Of a DNA stretch of 64,000 bases, positions 28,704 to 37,983 are shown one piece after another. The notes under the pieces were generated by a model that worked only from the letters and a program-made list of their open reading frames with translations, did no database searches and was not told the DNA's origin. The DNA is from JAXGZG01 sp050952065 (GTDB lineage Bacteria > Bacillota > Sulfobacillia > Fermentithermobacillales > Fermentithermobacillaceae), in assembly GCA_050952065.1 (NCBI GenBank), contig JBMNKF010000002.1, positions 186,001 to 250,000 on the forward strand, read 5' to 3'. The translations under genes were made by a program, and so were the position numbers. Each line of letters starts with the position of its first letter. Within the stretch, counting starts at the first letter, position 1.

Positions 28704-28799
28704 GCCAATTGTGGTATTCTAGTGGATGTGGAAAAGAAGCCCAAAGGCCCAGGAAGCCTAGGGCCCAAAGGGCCTAAGATAGAAGAAGGGGGTCATCTA

Positions 28800-30500
28800 G
28801 TGAAATCGGATATCGAGATAGCCCAAGCAGCCAAGATGTTGCCGATTAACCAGATTACCGACAGCCTCGGAATCCCCGAGGACATGGTAGAGAACTACGG
28901 GAAGTACAAGGCCAAGATATCATTGGAACTTCTGGACTACTTAAAGGACCGCCCCCGAGGCAAGTACGTGGTGGTTACTGCTATTACTCCCACTCCTCTC
29001 GGTGAGGGCAAGACCACCGTTTGTATCGGTCTGGGTCAAGCGATGGGACGTTTAGGCAAGAAAGTCATCAACACCATTCGTCAGCCATCTTTGGGACCCG
29101 TGTTTGGCATCAAGGGAGGAGCAGCTGGAGGCGGTTACGCTCAATGCGTACCCATGGAGGATTTCAACCTTCATTTCACAGGTGACACCCATGCAGTCGC
29201 TCTCGCACACAACCTTTTGGCCGCATTCTTGGACGCGAGCCTCCTTCATGGAAACCCCTTAAACATCGATCCTCTCACTATCACTTGGCCCAGGGTCGTG
29301 GACGTTTCTGATCGGGCCCTCCGCAGGGTGGTCATCGGCTTGGGCGGTTCAGAGAACGGCGTGCCCAGAGAGACCGGGTTCGATATCGCTGTCGCGTCTG
29401 AGGTCATGGCGATTCTTGCTCTCACCACAAGCCTTAAGGATCTTCGTGAACGATTGGGACGAATAGTGGTTGGCTATACATATGACGGAAAAGCTGTTAC
29501 GGCAGACGATCTGAAGTGCGCCGGGGCCATGGCGGTTCTTCTGAAAGACGCTATCAAGCCCAACATCATCCAAACGCTTGAGAACACTCCCGTGTTCGTT
29601 CACGCCGGGCCCTTCGCGAACATAGCCCACGGAAACTCGTCGATCTTGGCTGACATGATGGCCACCAAACTGGCCGACTATACTCTAACAGAAGCAGGCT
29701 TTGGCGCCGACATTGGTGCCGAGAAGATGTTCAACATCAAATGCAGGTATTCAGGCCTGAAGATCGATGCTGCTGTGGTTGTTGCAACGATTCGTGCTCT
29801 GAAAATGCATGGCGGCGTTCTCAGGGTTGTTCCTGGAAAGCCACTGGATACAGAGGCATTGGCTGCGGAGAATATGGAGGCTTTGGATAGGGGTTGCCAG
29901 AACCTAGACAAGCATATCGAGAACGTTCTCATGCACGGGGTGCCCGTCGTAGTGGCCCTCAACCATTTCCCCACCGACAGCGAAAAGGAAATCCAGTTCG
30001 TTTTGGATCGGGCTATGAAGGCGGGGGCTTCAGCAGCCGTGACCACAAAGGTGTGGGCTCAGGGTGGAGAAGGCGGAATCGATCTTGCTAAGGCTCTCAT
30101 CGATGTTCTGGAAAACGAGCCATCCCAGTTCCACCACCTTTATGATCTAGATTTGTCGATAAAGAAGAAGATCGAGACTATCGCCACCAAGGTGTACGGC
30201 GCCGACGGAGTGGACTACACACCTCTTGCCAACAGACAGATCAGGCGTTACACGAGACTAGGCTTCGATAAGTTGCCCATCTGCATGGCCAAGACGCACC
30301 TGTCGTTGTCGGCGGATCCCAATCTCAAGGGCCGTCCCACGGGATTCAGGATTAACGTGCGCGAAGTGCGAGCGTCTATGGGAGCAGGGTTCTTATACCC
30401 GCTCCTTGGCGAGATGAGGACTATGCCGGGTCTTCCATCGGATCCTGCCGGGGCTCATATGGATCTCGACGAGAACGGCCGCATAACCGGGTTGTTCTAG
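28800..30500 (+). CDS. fhs: formate-tetrahydrofolate ligase
   Basis: 566 residues from GTG 28800, chosen for AGGGGG about seven bases upstream; the frame is open to 28722 but the extra Gly/Pro/Lys-rich residues are not part of the family. The P-loop-like TPLGEGKTT (about residue 67) and TIRQPSLGPVFGIKGGAAGGGYAQ, GDTHAV, TWPRVVDVSDRALR and the C-terminal PTGFRINVREVRASMGAGF are invariant in the family. It joins formate, ATP and THF to 10-formyl-THF, the entry step of one-carbon metabolism and of the Wood-Ljungdahl methyl branch. Its place behind hutI fits use of one-carbon units from histidine breakdown, but that link is an inference. Confidence 0.96.
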   Translation: MKSDIEIAQAAKMLPINQITDSLGIPEDMVENYGKYKAKISLELLDYLKDRPRGKYVVVTAITPTPLGEGKTTVCIGLGQAMGRLGKKVINTIRQPSLGPVFGIKGGAAGGGYAQCVPMEDFNLHFTGDTHAVALAHNLLAAFLDASLLHGNPLNIDPLTITWPRVVDVSDRALRRVVIGLGGSENGVPRETGFDIAVASEVMAILALTTSLKDLRERLGRIVVGYTYDGKAVTADDLKCAGAMAVLLKDAIKPNIIQTLENTPVFVHAGPFANIAHGNSSILADMMATKLADYTLTEAGFGADIGAEKMFNIKCRYSGLKIDAAVVVATIRALKMHGGVLRVVPGKPLDTEALAAENMEALDRGCQNLDKHIENVLMHGVPVVVALNHFPTDSEKEIQFVLDRAMKAGASAAVTTKVWAQGGEGGIDLAKALIDVLENEPSQFHHLYDLDLSIKKKIETIATKVYGADGVDYTPLANRQIRRYTRLGFDKLPICMAKTHLSLSADPNLKGRPTGFRINVREVRASMGAGFLYPLLGEMRTMPGLPSDPAGAHMDLDENGRITGLF

Positions 30501-30523
30501 AGTCTCCACGTACGAGAGTATCG

Positions 30524-30559
30524 CGCCGGGGATCGGGCTCGCCCGTCCCTGGCGTTTTT
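30524..30559 (+). terminator. strong terminator after fhs
   Basis: CGCCGGGGA (30524-30532) pairs with TCCCTGGCG (30546-30554), one G-U, with an inner CGGGC/GCCCG stem, followed by TTTTT (30555-30559). Confidence 0.92.
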
Positions 30560-30665
30560 CCAAAAGTCACGTGAATGAGGCCGACTTTGGAAAAGAAGCG
30601 TTCTATGATTGCGCCGCTACATGTTGGGCGCAGAGAGGTATCTTCCATAAAGAGGAAGTGAGGTA

Positions 30666-31727
30666 GTGGCAGACACGGACAAGCAAGACGTACATGATGG
30701 TCGCTCCCATGAAGCGAGTGGCACCATAGCTGATGTGCCGGGGATCGCAGTTGGCAATGCCCAAGATCTAGTGGGACTGACGGGGATTACGGTTGTCTTG
30801 TGCCCGGAAGGTGCACGGGCAGGCGTGTCGGTGATGGGCGGGGCTCCCGGCACCAGAGAAACGGACTTGCTTCGCCCCACTTTCACAGTGGATACGATTC
30901 ACGCCGTCTTTTTGGCAGGCGGGTCTGCCTTTGGGCTCAACGCAGCAGAAGGGATTGTCCGGTACTTGGAGGAGAGAGGTGTCGGGTTTGACACAGGAGT
31001 GGCAAGAGTCCCGATCGTCTCCGGGGCAATCTTGTTTGATCTGGGAGTAGGGAGTCCCACAGCCCGTCCAACTGCTGACATGGCGTATCGGGCGTGCCAG
31101 GACGCGGGTTCGAAGCCTCCGAGGTCTGGCTCCTACGGCGCAGGGACCGGCGCCACAGTGGGAAAGCTTATGGGGCCCGGATATGCCATGCGGTCGGGTT
31201 TAGGCAACTCCTGCGTTACGACTCCCAGAGGCTTTAAAGTGGGCGCCATCATAGCCGTAAACGCCGCAGGCGATGTCTACCACCCGACGACAGGCAGGAT
31301 CATTGCAGGGGCCTACGACAGGGAGAAGAAGCGGTTTGTGGCTGAAGGTGCCCAGGGCTTACCTCCCGTAGCCCAAGAGCAACTGTACCCGCCCATGATT
31401 ACTAGCACCACCATCGGGGTCATCGCTACCGATGCGCTTCTCACAAAGGAAGAGTGCAACAGGGTGGCTATCATGGCTATGGGGGGGATGGCTCAAGTCA
31501 TACGACCGTCTTTCACACCCTACGATGGAGACACACTATTTGTTATGTCAACTGGGCAGAGCGCAGTCTGCTCAAAAGACTCTTCAGAGCACGCCCGACC
31601 TTTTCGCGCTCAAGACAGGGGAGAGCTGGTCACCGAGATAGGGATCGCCGCTCAACAGGCTACGGCGGCTGCAATAATAGATGCCGTAACGCCAAGCACC
31701 TATCCCGATATGGATAACCGCCGGTAA
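30666..31727 (+). CDS. P1-family peptidase (DmpA/NylC-like Ntn hydrolase)
   Basis: 353 residues from GTG 30666 (GAGG five to ten bases upstream). The fold signs of COG3191 are clear: ITDVPGI-like start (ADVPGIAVGNA), RAGVSVMGGAPGTRETDLL, FLAGGSAFGLNAAEGIVRYLEE, GSYGAGTGATVGK and GFKVGAIIAVNAAGDVYHP. The family self-cleaves into two chains and includes aminopeptidases, D-esterases and nylon-oligomer hydrolases. I cannot place the nucleophile with certainty: DmpA's serine position reads Ala here, so it belongs to the other branch. Substrate unknown. It is separated from fhs by a strong terminator. Confidence 0.85.
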   Translation: MADTDKQDVHDGRSHEASGTIADVPGIAVGNAQDLVGLTGITVVLCPEGARAGVSVMGGAPGTRETDLLRPTFTVDTIHAVFLAGGSAFGLNAAEGIVRYLEERGVGFDTGVARVPIVSGAILFDLGVGSPTARPTADMAYRACQDAGSKPPRSGSYGAGTGATVGKLMGPGYAMRSGLGNSCVTTPRGFKVGAIIAVNAAGDVYHPTTGRIIAGAYDREKKRFVAEGAQGLPPVAQEQLYPPMITSTTIGVIATDALLTKEECNRVAIMAMGGMAQVIRPSFTPYDGDTLFVMSTGQSAVCSKDSSEHARPFRAQDRGELVTEIGIAAQQATAAAIIDAVTPSTYPDMDNRR

Positions 31728-31961
31728 CGCTCATGCATGATGGTGTCATCATGACAGTTGGTGTGACTATATCATTATTCTGCAGGAGATCTCCGCAATC
31801 AGGGCGGGGTGACCGCTTCCAGCGCCAAGAAGATTGTTGTAGAATACAGTGTGAGTGGCCGGCAGGTTTTGCCGCCGGACCCAACAGAAAACCCAAGGTC
31901 TGGTCAAATCTGAAATCCAACGGCATCCTTGGGAGAGGAGCCGGAACGGAGGTGCGCTTAA
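31728..31961 (+). promoter_or_regulatory. structured leader before ECF subunit/coaX (possible cis-regulator)
   Basis: Three structures can be drawn: a perfect CATGATG/CATCATG hairpin (31736-31753), a CCGGC/GCCGG hairpin near 31859-31878, and a longer-range CCCAAGG (31892-31898) with CCTTGGG (31927-31933) close to the ribosome site GGAGG at 31948. The SD lies next to a GCGC/GCGC pairing across TTAAGT. No known riboswitch consensus is recognised. A vitamin-responsive element is possible but unproven. Confidence 0.35.
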
Positions 31962-32657
31962 GTGCGCCAGAGTGCGAGGTTTTCCGCTAGGCAGGTTTCT
32001 TTCGCTGGAGTTTTAGGCGCTATCACGGTAGTCTTAGGTTGTACGCCCCTCGGTTTTATCCAGATTCCCCCAATCGCGATCACCATCATGCACGTTCCCA
32101 CGATCATCGCGGGAGTGATGGAAGGCCCCGTCATCGGGGGTATCGTTGGGGCCATGTTTGGCGCCTTCAGCATGTACCAGGCTCAGACCGCAATCAACCC
32201 GCTAGACAAGTTGATCTTCTCGAATCCCGTCATAGCTTTGATCCCAAGAATCCTAGTAGGGGTAGTCGCTCACTATGTTTTCGTTTTGGCGAAAGGCAAG
32301 AGAGGCAACGCGATTGTGGCTGGGGTGTTGGCAGTTTTCGCAGGGTATACTGGGTATTCGCTGCTCGGAGGGCTTGAATCTGCACTTAGGCTGGCCATTT
32401 CGCTGACGATCGGAGCTCTTGCCGGACTTGCAGTGGATCTGGTTCACAAACGTTTGGGCCACAGCCCGGCGCTGGCCGCCGTGGCCGGAAGCCTAACCAA
32501 CACCATCCTAGTGCTGGGACTAATCGTAGCTTTCGGGTTTATCCCCGCGAAAGTCGCTCTTGGGATCGGCCTCGTGAACGGCATCCCCGAGGCAACTGCA
32601 GCTGTTATCCTGACGGGGCTCGTGTATCGCGCAACAAGCGGTCTCTTGAAGATATAG
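31962..32657 (+). CDS. ECF transporter S component, likely pantothenate or related vitamin
   Basis: 231 residues from GTG 31962 with GGAGG nine bases upstream. About six membrane helices; ECF S-component marks are FAGVLGAITVVLG in helix 1, IQIPPIAITIMHVPTIIAGVMEGPVIGGIVGAMFG and a PAKVALGIGLVNGIPEA segment near the end. It binds a vitamin outside the cell and works with a shared ATPase module. It stands 32 bases before coaX, the pantothenate kinase, so pantothenate is the natural candidate; that rests only on the neighbour. Confidence 0.78.
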   Translation: MRQSARFSARQVSFAGVLGAITVVLGCTPLGFIQIPPIAITIMHVPTIIAGVMEGPVIGGIVGAMFGAFSMYQAQTAINPLDKLIFSNPVIALIPRILVGVVAHYVFVLAKGKRGNAIVAGVLAVFAGYTGYSLLGGLESALRLAISLTIGALAGLAVDLVHKRLGHSPALAAVAGSLTNTILVLGLIVAFGFIPAKVALGIGLVNGIPEATAAVILTGLVYRATSGLLKI

Positions 32658-32689
32658 GGAACCTTAGGCCGGGCGGGGAGGCAAGAATC

Positions 32690-33481
32690 ATGCTATTCGC
32701 CATCGATGCTGGCAATACCAACGTAGTTGTGGGTATCTTCAAAGGGCAAGATTTGCAGGCCCACTGGCGCATGTCTACTGACAGGCACAAGACAGAAGAT
32801 GAGTACGGAATGGCCGTCTTGAACATGCTGGAGCACTCAGGTTTTAAGGCCAATTGTGTACGAGGCGCCATCATCGCTTCTGTAGTGCCTCCCCTGACCC
32901 CCGTGCTCGAGAAGATGGTCAAACGCTATTTCAAGATTAGTCCCATAATCGTTGGCCCGGGTACCAAGACAGGGATCAACGTGAAATACGAAAATCCCAA
33001 AGAAGTCGGCCCCGACAGGATCACAAACGCAGTGGCGGCATACCGCATGCACGGCGGCCCCGTCATCGTGGTGGACTACGGCACGGCTACCACGTTCGAT
33101 GTTATCTCTAAAGAAGGCGAGTACTTGGGAGGCGCCATTGCCCCCGGCATACTGACTTCTACAGATGCTCTGTTTGACAAGGCCGCAAGGCTCCCCAGAA
33201 TCGAGTTGGCCAAGCCGGGCTCGGCCATAGGCAGAACCACTGTAGAAAGCATGCAATCTGGTATTGTGTTTGGATTCGTGGGCCAGACTGACGGGCTGGT
33301 GACTAGGCTCAAAAAGGAACTCGGGGGAGAAGCCCAGGTAGTTGCAACCGGAGGACTGGCGAACCTGGTAGCTCAGGAGTCTTCTACTATACAGCACGTA
33401 GAACCCATGCTGACTCTGAAAGGGCTCCAGATCATCTATCAGAAAAACTTGAGTCCAGAAGAGGTATTTCGCCGGGCCTAG
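32690..33481 (+). CDS. coaX: type III pantothenate kinase CoaX
   Basis: 263 residues, ATG 32690. The ASKHA-fold phosphate-1 loop AIDAGNTNVVVGIF is at the start, followed by GPDRITNAVAAY, VVDYGTATTFDVI, YLGGAIAPGI and VVATGGLA, all type III signatures. It phosphorylates pantothenate in the first step of coenzyme A synthesis, does not respond to CoA feedback, and needs a monovalent cation. Same direction as the preceding ECF subunit. It converges with the HAD gene. Confidence 0.95.
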   Translation: MLFAIDAGNTNVVVGIFKGQDLQAHWRMSTDRHKTEDEYGMAVLNMLEHSGFKANCVRGAIIASVVPPLTPVLEKMVKRYFKISPIIVGPGTKTGINVKYENPKEVGPDRITNAVAAYRMHGGPVIVVDYGTATTFDVISKEGEYLGGAIAPGILTSTDALFDKAARLPRIELAKPGSAIGRTTVESMQSGIVFGFVGQTDGLVTRLKKELGGEAQVVATGGLANLVAQESSTIQHVEPMLTLKGLQIIYQKNLSPEEVFRRA

Positions 33482-33503
33482 GACGAGCCCAAAGACCGCG
33501 GGG

Positions 33504-34307
33504 CTATTCACGGGGTGCCGGGCGAATGTCCAAGACCCCTGGCAAGACCAGGTCGCAATAGCCCTCAAGCATGTCGAAAGAACTGACGCCGGTCAAGACC
33601 CCAATCGACTTGCACCCGGCTCTACGGGCCATGATCGCGTCCTGGGGCGCATCACCAACCACCACGAGTTCTTCAGGAGAGATGCCCAGTCTGTTCGCGC
33701 ACACTAGAACGGATTCGGGCGAAGGTTTGGGTTCCGTTACGTCATCGGCGGCAACTATTGAATGGAAGTACCCGAGTATTCCCAGACTATCCAGCATGTT
33801 TTCGGCGCGTTCGTGGCCATCGGAAGTAGCGATGAAAAGAGTCAGGCCGGATTCGGCCAGAGAAGTAACGCAAGAATGGGCACCTGGCAGGAGGTAGGCG
33901 TCTTTAGTTACATCCAGCGTAGCGTCGGCTTGGTCGTAGGCCTCTTTGGCAATAGAGATTGCTTGGTACCAGGGGATCCCCTCCAACCATAGAGCGCATG
34001 CGGTTACCGCCACCTCGTCGCGCCTCGTTGCTCCCGCTAGAGGGCCCAAAGGTGACACCTCACCGGTCTTTGAGTCAAATCCCATGCACCTTTCCACCGA
34101 CGCAAGGGCGTTGTGTCTTACCCTTGCAGCCAGGTGTCTCAGGCGTTCGTGTCCCAGTGCCGAAAGCAAAGGGAATATGTCGATTAGGGTGCCGTCTTTG
34201 TCAAAAACGACTCCTTTACAGGGGAAAAATCTCTTGGCGGCGACGATTCCTGCCGGTTTCCGAGCCATACCCGTCGTGCCAGGTCCGATTCCCTCCGTAT
34301 CAGCCAT
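33504..34307 (-). CDS. HAD-superfamily phosphatase (phosphoglycolate-phosphatase-like)
   Basis: 267 residues from ATG 34307; a GTG at 34349 would be at the transcription start set by TATAAT at 34360-34355 (minus strand), so the ATG is preferred. Motif I is VVFDKDGTLID (nucleophile first Asp), the cap is helical (HAD IA), motif II FIATSDG, motif III KPSPESVL and motif IV VGDAPQDAIMARRAG are present. Substrates of this group are small phosphoesters such as phosphoglycolate; which one is unknown. It ends 22 bases from coaX in convergent orientation. Confidence 0.87.
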   Translation of the reverse strand: MADTEGIGPGTTGMARKPAGIVAAKRFFPCKGVVFDKDGTLIDIFPLLSALGHERLRHLAARVRHNALASVERCMGFDSKTGEVSPLGPLAGATRRDEVAVTACALWLEGIPWYQAISIAKEAYDQADATLDVTKDAYLLPGAHSCVTSLAESGLTLFIATSDGHERAENMLDSLGILGYFHSIVAADDVTEPKPSPESVLVCANRLGISPEELVVVGDAPQDAIMARRAGCKSIGVLTGVSSFDMLEGYCDLVLPGVLDIRPAPRE

Positions 34308-34513
34308 CTCGTCACCGTTCGTGCCTTTCTGCGTCCGTGTTGACACCAATCATGATTATACCCTATCTAGGGGGAACCGTCCCGAAATCGTCTTTTTGAG
34401 GGAGCGTCTGATTCACCGGCAGGATGCCAACATGAAACGCGGAAGAGAGTCTGCCCCCCTTCCGCGCGTCTGCCGCGAGTCCCCACACAACGGCAGAATG
34501 TTCCAGAGGTGCG

Positions 34514-34846
34514 CTAGTACTTGTGTCGCGAGTCTTTTGGTTTGAACGTGGAGCACAGAGTCTCCTCTGAGGTTCTTGCCTCATGCCCCACATCGGTGCT
34601 GCCGACCGGTCCGGTGAGGTCGCCCAACTCGAAATCGGTCATCCCTGTGTTTTCACGTCCGCGATCGGTGCCTTCGAAGTTGTGTCCACGACTTCCGGCG
34701 CGTCCGATGTCGATGTCGAGATCGCCTAACTCCATTGTGCTTCTGGCACTTCTCTTGTTGTAATCCACCATGATGCTCTGGGCGCTGCAGATATCGCCGT
34801 CTTTCCAGTAATGACAGGGCTTCACTTTGCACTTGACTTCCGGCAC
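34514..34846 (-). CDS. DUF1540 protein with long acidic tail
   Basis: 110 residues from GTG 34846. Upstream, AAGGAGGTGATC is a 12-base complement of the 16S 3' end seen in this same window, so high translation is likely. Residues 1-30 hold the DUF1540 pattern VKCKVKPCHYWKDGDICSAQSIMV with four cysteines, expected to bind zinc or another metal. The rest is Gly/Asp/Glu-rich, repetitive (ELGDLDIDIG, ELGDLTGPVG) and probably disordered. Members are common in spore-formers; the function is not known. Confidence 0.85.
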   Translation of the reverse strand: MPEVKCKVKPCHYWKDGDICSAQSIMVDYNKRSARSTMELGDLDIDIGRAGSRGHNFEGTDRGRENTGMTDFELGDLTGPVGSTDVGHEARTSEETLCSTFKPKDSRHKY

Positions 34847-34996
34847 AGGATCACCTCCTTCACCCTTCTAGTGTTGCCCGGCGGCAGCCATCAATAACCA
34901 GGTTCACGGGCGATAACTGGGTTGATGGAAGTGAGACCGGCTGACTATGTGAAAGGAATTGACCGCACAGGGCAGAATCTAGGTTAGCGGAAGGGG

Positions 34997-36379
34997 TTGA
35001 GTAGATCGCTGAATCCGAGCATCTTTCGTGAATATGATATCAGAGGCTTGGTGGGCCGGGATCTTACCGCCGAGAGCGTTCGTGCAGTTGGACTGGCCTA
35101 TGGATCGTTCCTGAGGGAGCGAGGGATAAAGGAGTCGATTGTCGGCCGTGACAACAGGCTTTCTTCTTTCGCTTATTCGCGGATCCTCAGAGATGCGTTG
35201 AACTCCACCGGCGTCGACGTAGTGGATGTGGGCATGGTGACCACACCTGTGTTCTACTTTTCTCGTATCAAGTACGGGGTACAGGGTGGGATGATGGTTA
35301 CCGGTAGTCACAACGCTCCCGAGTATAACGGTTTTAAACTGGCTTACGGCACGGATACCTTGTACGGCGACGGGATTCAGGAGATCCGCAGAATCGCTGA
35401 GGTTGGACGGTTCGCTCGAGGCTCGGGGCATTATCTCTATGAGGATCCGATCCCCTCGTATGTGGAGGACCTCGCATACAGAGTGAGACTCGGCCCCAAG
35501 AGAGTATTTGCAGTGGTGGATGCCGGCAACGGTTCTTCCGGTCTCATAGCGCGAAGGGTGTTGGAAAGGCTTGGCGCTCAGTTTGAGGAAATGTACTTCG
35601 AGCCGGATGGGACATTCCCAAACCACCACCCGGATCCCACTCAACCCTCGGAAATGGAAGATCTCATCGATCGCGTGCTTAGAAGTGGCGCCGATCTAGG
35701 AATTGCTTTCGACGGTGATGCGGACAGAATCGGCGTTGTGGATGCTTCCGGACGCCTGGTTTTCGGTGACGAGCTCCAGGCCGTGTTCTGGCAGGAGATT
35801 ATGCCGAAATACCCCGGTACTCTGGCTCTTATCGAGGTGAAATGCTCCCAAGCGTTGGTGGACGTTGTGCGGGAACTGGGCGGCCGTCCCCAATTCACCA
35901 GGACAGGCCACTCCCTCATCAAGGCCAGGATGAGGGAAACCGGAGCGCTTTTCACAGGCGAAATGTCGGGCCACATGTTCTTTAGAGACGAATACTATGG
36001 ATTCGATGATGCGATCTATGCCGCGGCCAGACTCCTGCGGCTCTTGTCCAACTCTTCCGAGAGCCTATCGGAGAAGATAAGTCGCATTCCTCAATATCAT
36101 TCAACGCCCGAGTTGCGGATTAGTTGCCCTGACGAGACCAAATTCGCTATCGTGGAAGACGCTACCCGGAAATTCGCCCAAAATTACGAGGTAATCACCG
36201 TGGATGGGGTACGGGTGCTGTTTCCCGATGGATGGGGACTTTTGCGGGCGTCCAACACGCAACCCGCTCTAGTGTTGCGGGCAGAGGCCAAGACCGTCCA
36301 AGGTCTATCCCAAATTAAGAAGGCTATCGAAGACGTTTTGGGTGGTTATTCCGTGATAGGTACCATAGAATGGGACTAG
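34997..36379 (+). CDS. phosphomannomutase/phosphoglucomutase (AlgC-like)
   Basis: 460 residues from TTG 34997; GGAAGGGG lies directly before it, closer than usual, so the start is uncertain by a few codons. Opening FREYDIRGLVGRDL is the family N-terminus; the phosphoserine loop is TGSHNAPEYNGFK (about residue 99), the metal loop FDGDADRIG (about 237) and the sugar loop GEMSGHMFF (about 320), with the phosphate loop RASNTQPALVLRAE. The enzyme moves phosphate between C6 and C1 of glucose or mannose for polysaccharide and cell-wall precursors. It overlaps nothing and is followed by the bifunctional-nuclease-family gene. Confidence 0.92.
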   Translation: MSRSLNPSIFREYDIRGLVGRDLTAESVRAVGLAYGSFLRERGIKESIVGRDNRLSSFAYSRILRDALNSTGVDVVDVGMVTTPVFYFSRIKYGVQGGMMVTGSHNAPEYNGFKLAYGTDTLYGDGIQEIRRIAEVGRFARGSGHYLYEDPIPSYVEDLAYRVRLGPKRVFAVVDAGNGSSGLIARRVLERLGAQFEEMYFEPDGTFPNHHPDPTQPSEMEDLIDRVLRSGADLGIAFDGDADRIGVVDASGRLVFGDELQAVFWQEIMPKYPGTLALIEVKCSQALVDVVRELGGRPQFTRTGHSLIKARMRETGALFTGEMSGHMFFRDEYYGFDDAIYAAARLLRLLSNSSESLSEKISRIPQYHSTPELRISCPDETKFAIVEDATRKFAQNYEVITVDGVRVLFPDGWGLLRASNTQPALVLRAEAKTVQGLSQIKKAIEDVLGGYSVIGTIEWD

Positions 36380-36474
36380 ACGGCCCTTATCCGGAAGTGC
36401 GGCAGAAAAGAGTACCGTTGCCGCCTTATGTAAACTTCCACCTTAGAGCGATGTTTCAGGAGGTGTCAGCCGAG

Positions 36475-36891
36475 ATGGTTCAGGTGACTGTCGAGCGGGT
36501 CGGTCTTGACCGTGACAGCGACCAGGCTGTGGTCCTCCTTAGTGACCTCACCAAGTCCAGTTTTATCCCGATATGGGTAAGGTCGCCGGAGGCATCCGCC
36601 ATCGCGTTGCCTATCCAGGGAGTAAAAGCCCCTCGCCCTCTTACTGTGGATTTGTTGGCTTCTGTTCTGGAGCGCCTGGAGGTACAGGTAATAATGGCCG
36701 TAATAACCGAGATTAAAGACAGCACGTTCTACGCTTCGCTGGTGCTAACAAGAGACGGTGAGGAAATCGAGATGGATTGCAGGCCTTCCGACGCTATCGC
36801 TCTGGCTCTTAGGATGGCGGCGCCCATATATGCATCCAATAGAGTCATGGCGGAGGCAGGTATAAAGCCAGAGGATACCTCTGTCCAGTAG
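36475..36891 (+). CDS. bifunctional nuclease (BFN) family protein
   Basis: 138 residues from ATG 36475, chosen for AGGAGG nine to eleven bases upstream; the frame runs back to 36370 but those residues are unlike the family. The domain has the BFN pattern: ERVGLDRDSDQAVVLLSD, IPIWVRSPEASAIALPIQGV, RPLTVDLLASVLERL, FYASLVLTRDGEEIEMDCRPSDAIALALRMAAPIY. A plant homologue and the structure of a Thermotoga homologue support a nuclease or RNA-linked role, but bacterial function is not settled. Two bases upstream of dusB, so probably coupled. Confidence 0.88.
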   Translation: MVQVTVERVGLDRDSDQAVVLLSDLTKSSFIPIWVRSPEASAIALPIQGVKAPRPLTVDLLASVLERLEVQVIMAVITEIKDSTFYASLVLTRDGEEIEMDCRPSDAIALALRMAAPIYASNRVMAEAGIKPEDTSVQ

Positions 36892-36893
36892 GT

Positions 36894-37922
36894 ATGCCGA
36901 TGCCGCCCTTGCCCGAGAGCCAAGCCACGCCGTCTCGCTTTCCAGGTCTAGTCCCGCTCACTATCGGAGAGTCTACTATCTGGCCGCCGATTATCCAGGC
37001 TCCTATGGCGGGCTATACCGGGGACGTCTATCGTGAAATACTTCGCGAATACGGATGCCCCTACTGCTGCACCGAGATGATCAGCGGAAAAGGCCTTGTC
37101 TTAGGCGGCGACAACTCTCGAGAACTCCTTTGGCATCCTCCCAAAGACAGCCCGTTGGCAGTGCAGTTGTTTGGAGAGGAACCTTCGGTCTTGTCTGAAG
37201 CCGCAAGACTAGTTCAGGATCCTTCATATGGAGGATTCGAGGTCATTGACCTCAACATGGGGTGCCCTGCCAGGAAAGTAACCGGGCCAGGCTCTGGAGG
37301 AGCGCTCTTGAAAGATCTTGACCGGGCTCAAAACATCGTCAGAGCAGTTAAGGATGCTTCTAGTGTTCCGGTGACTGTCAAGATGAGATTAGGGTGGGAT
37401 GATTGCCAGGATCCTTGTGATATTGCCGTGAGGTTGGAGGACGCTGGAGCAGACATGTTGGTTGTCCACGGCCGCACGGTGACGCAAGGGTATTCGGGGG
37501 CCGCCGACTGGGATGCCATCCTTCGCGTTGCACGAAGCGTTCACATCCCGGTAGTCGGCAACGGCGATATCACCACAGCCCAAGAGGCTTTGGATAAGGC
37601 TACGCTGCCGGGACTATCCGGCGTCATGGTGGGACGTGCCATTATCGGGAATCCGTTTTTCTTCAGGCAATGCCTTGACCTTCTGGATGGTAGGGAGGCC
37701 CGTATCCCCACTATCCGGGAGAAGATGGAGACTGCTAAAGACCACTTTCTGCGAACCATTGCATCTAGAGGAGAGCGACGAGGACTCCTTGAGATGCGCA
37801 AGCATTTGGCCTTCTACCTGCGCGGGGTAAAAGACGCTTCTACTTACCGCACGAGACTAAACCACGAATCATCGCCAGAACGAGTGCTTCAGATACTGGA
37901 CACCGTGGCCAAGACGGTCTGA
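36894..37922 (+). CDS. dusB: tRNA-dihydrouridine synthase
   Basis: 342 residues. FMN barrel with PPIIQAPMAGYTGDVYREILREYG (about 30-53), the catalytic cysteine in IDLNMGCPARKVT, VKMRLGWDD, VHGRTVTQGYSGAADWD and VVGNGDITTAQEAL, VMVGRAIIGNPFFF, and the C-terminal helical RNA-binding domain (MRKHLAFYLRG). It reduces uridines in the tRNA D loop. The dusB-type is the usual one at this locus, upstream of lysS. The first about 25 residues are an extension before the barrel; the ATG at 36894 is just 3 bases after the preceding stop. Confidence 0.94.
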   Translation: MPMPPLPESQATPSRFPGLVPLTIGESTIWPPIIQAPMAGYTGDVYREILREYGCPYCCTEMISGKGLVLGGDNSRELLWHPPKDSPLAVQLFGEEPSVLSEAARLVQDPSYGGFEVIDLNMGCPARKVTGPGSGGALLKDLDRAQNIVRAVKDASSVPVTVKMRLGWDDCQDPCDIAVRLEDAGADMLVVHGRTVTQGYSGAADWDAILRVARSVHIPVVGNGDITTAQEALDKATLPGLSGVMVGRAIIGNPFFFRQCLDLLDGREARIPTIREKMETAKDHFLRTIASRGERRGLLEMRKHLAFYLRGVKDASTYRTRLNHESSPERVLQILDTVAKTV

Positions 37923-37983
37923 CGCGGGAGAATCATGCTCGGGGCGAGTTCCCCAACTTCTTCTTGCGCTTCCCATAATCCCT

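Noticed and set aside
28722..28799. Gly/Pro/Lys-rich N-terminal extension of formate-THF ligase
   Set aside because: The residues do not resemble the family, and the best ribosome site points to GTG 28800.
32837..33568. 243-codon minus-strand frame opposite coaX
   Set aside because: Fully opposite to a well-conserved CoaX; no family resemblance.
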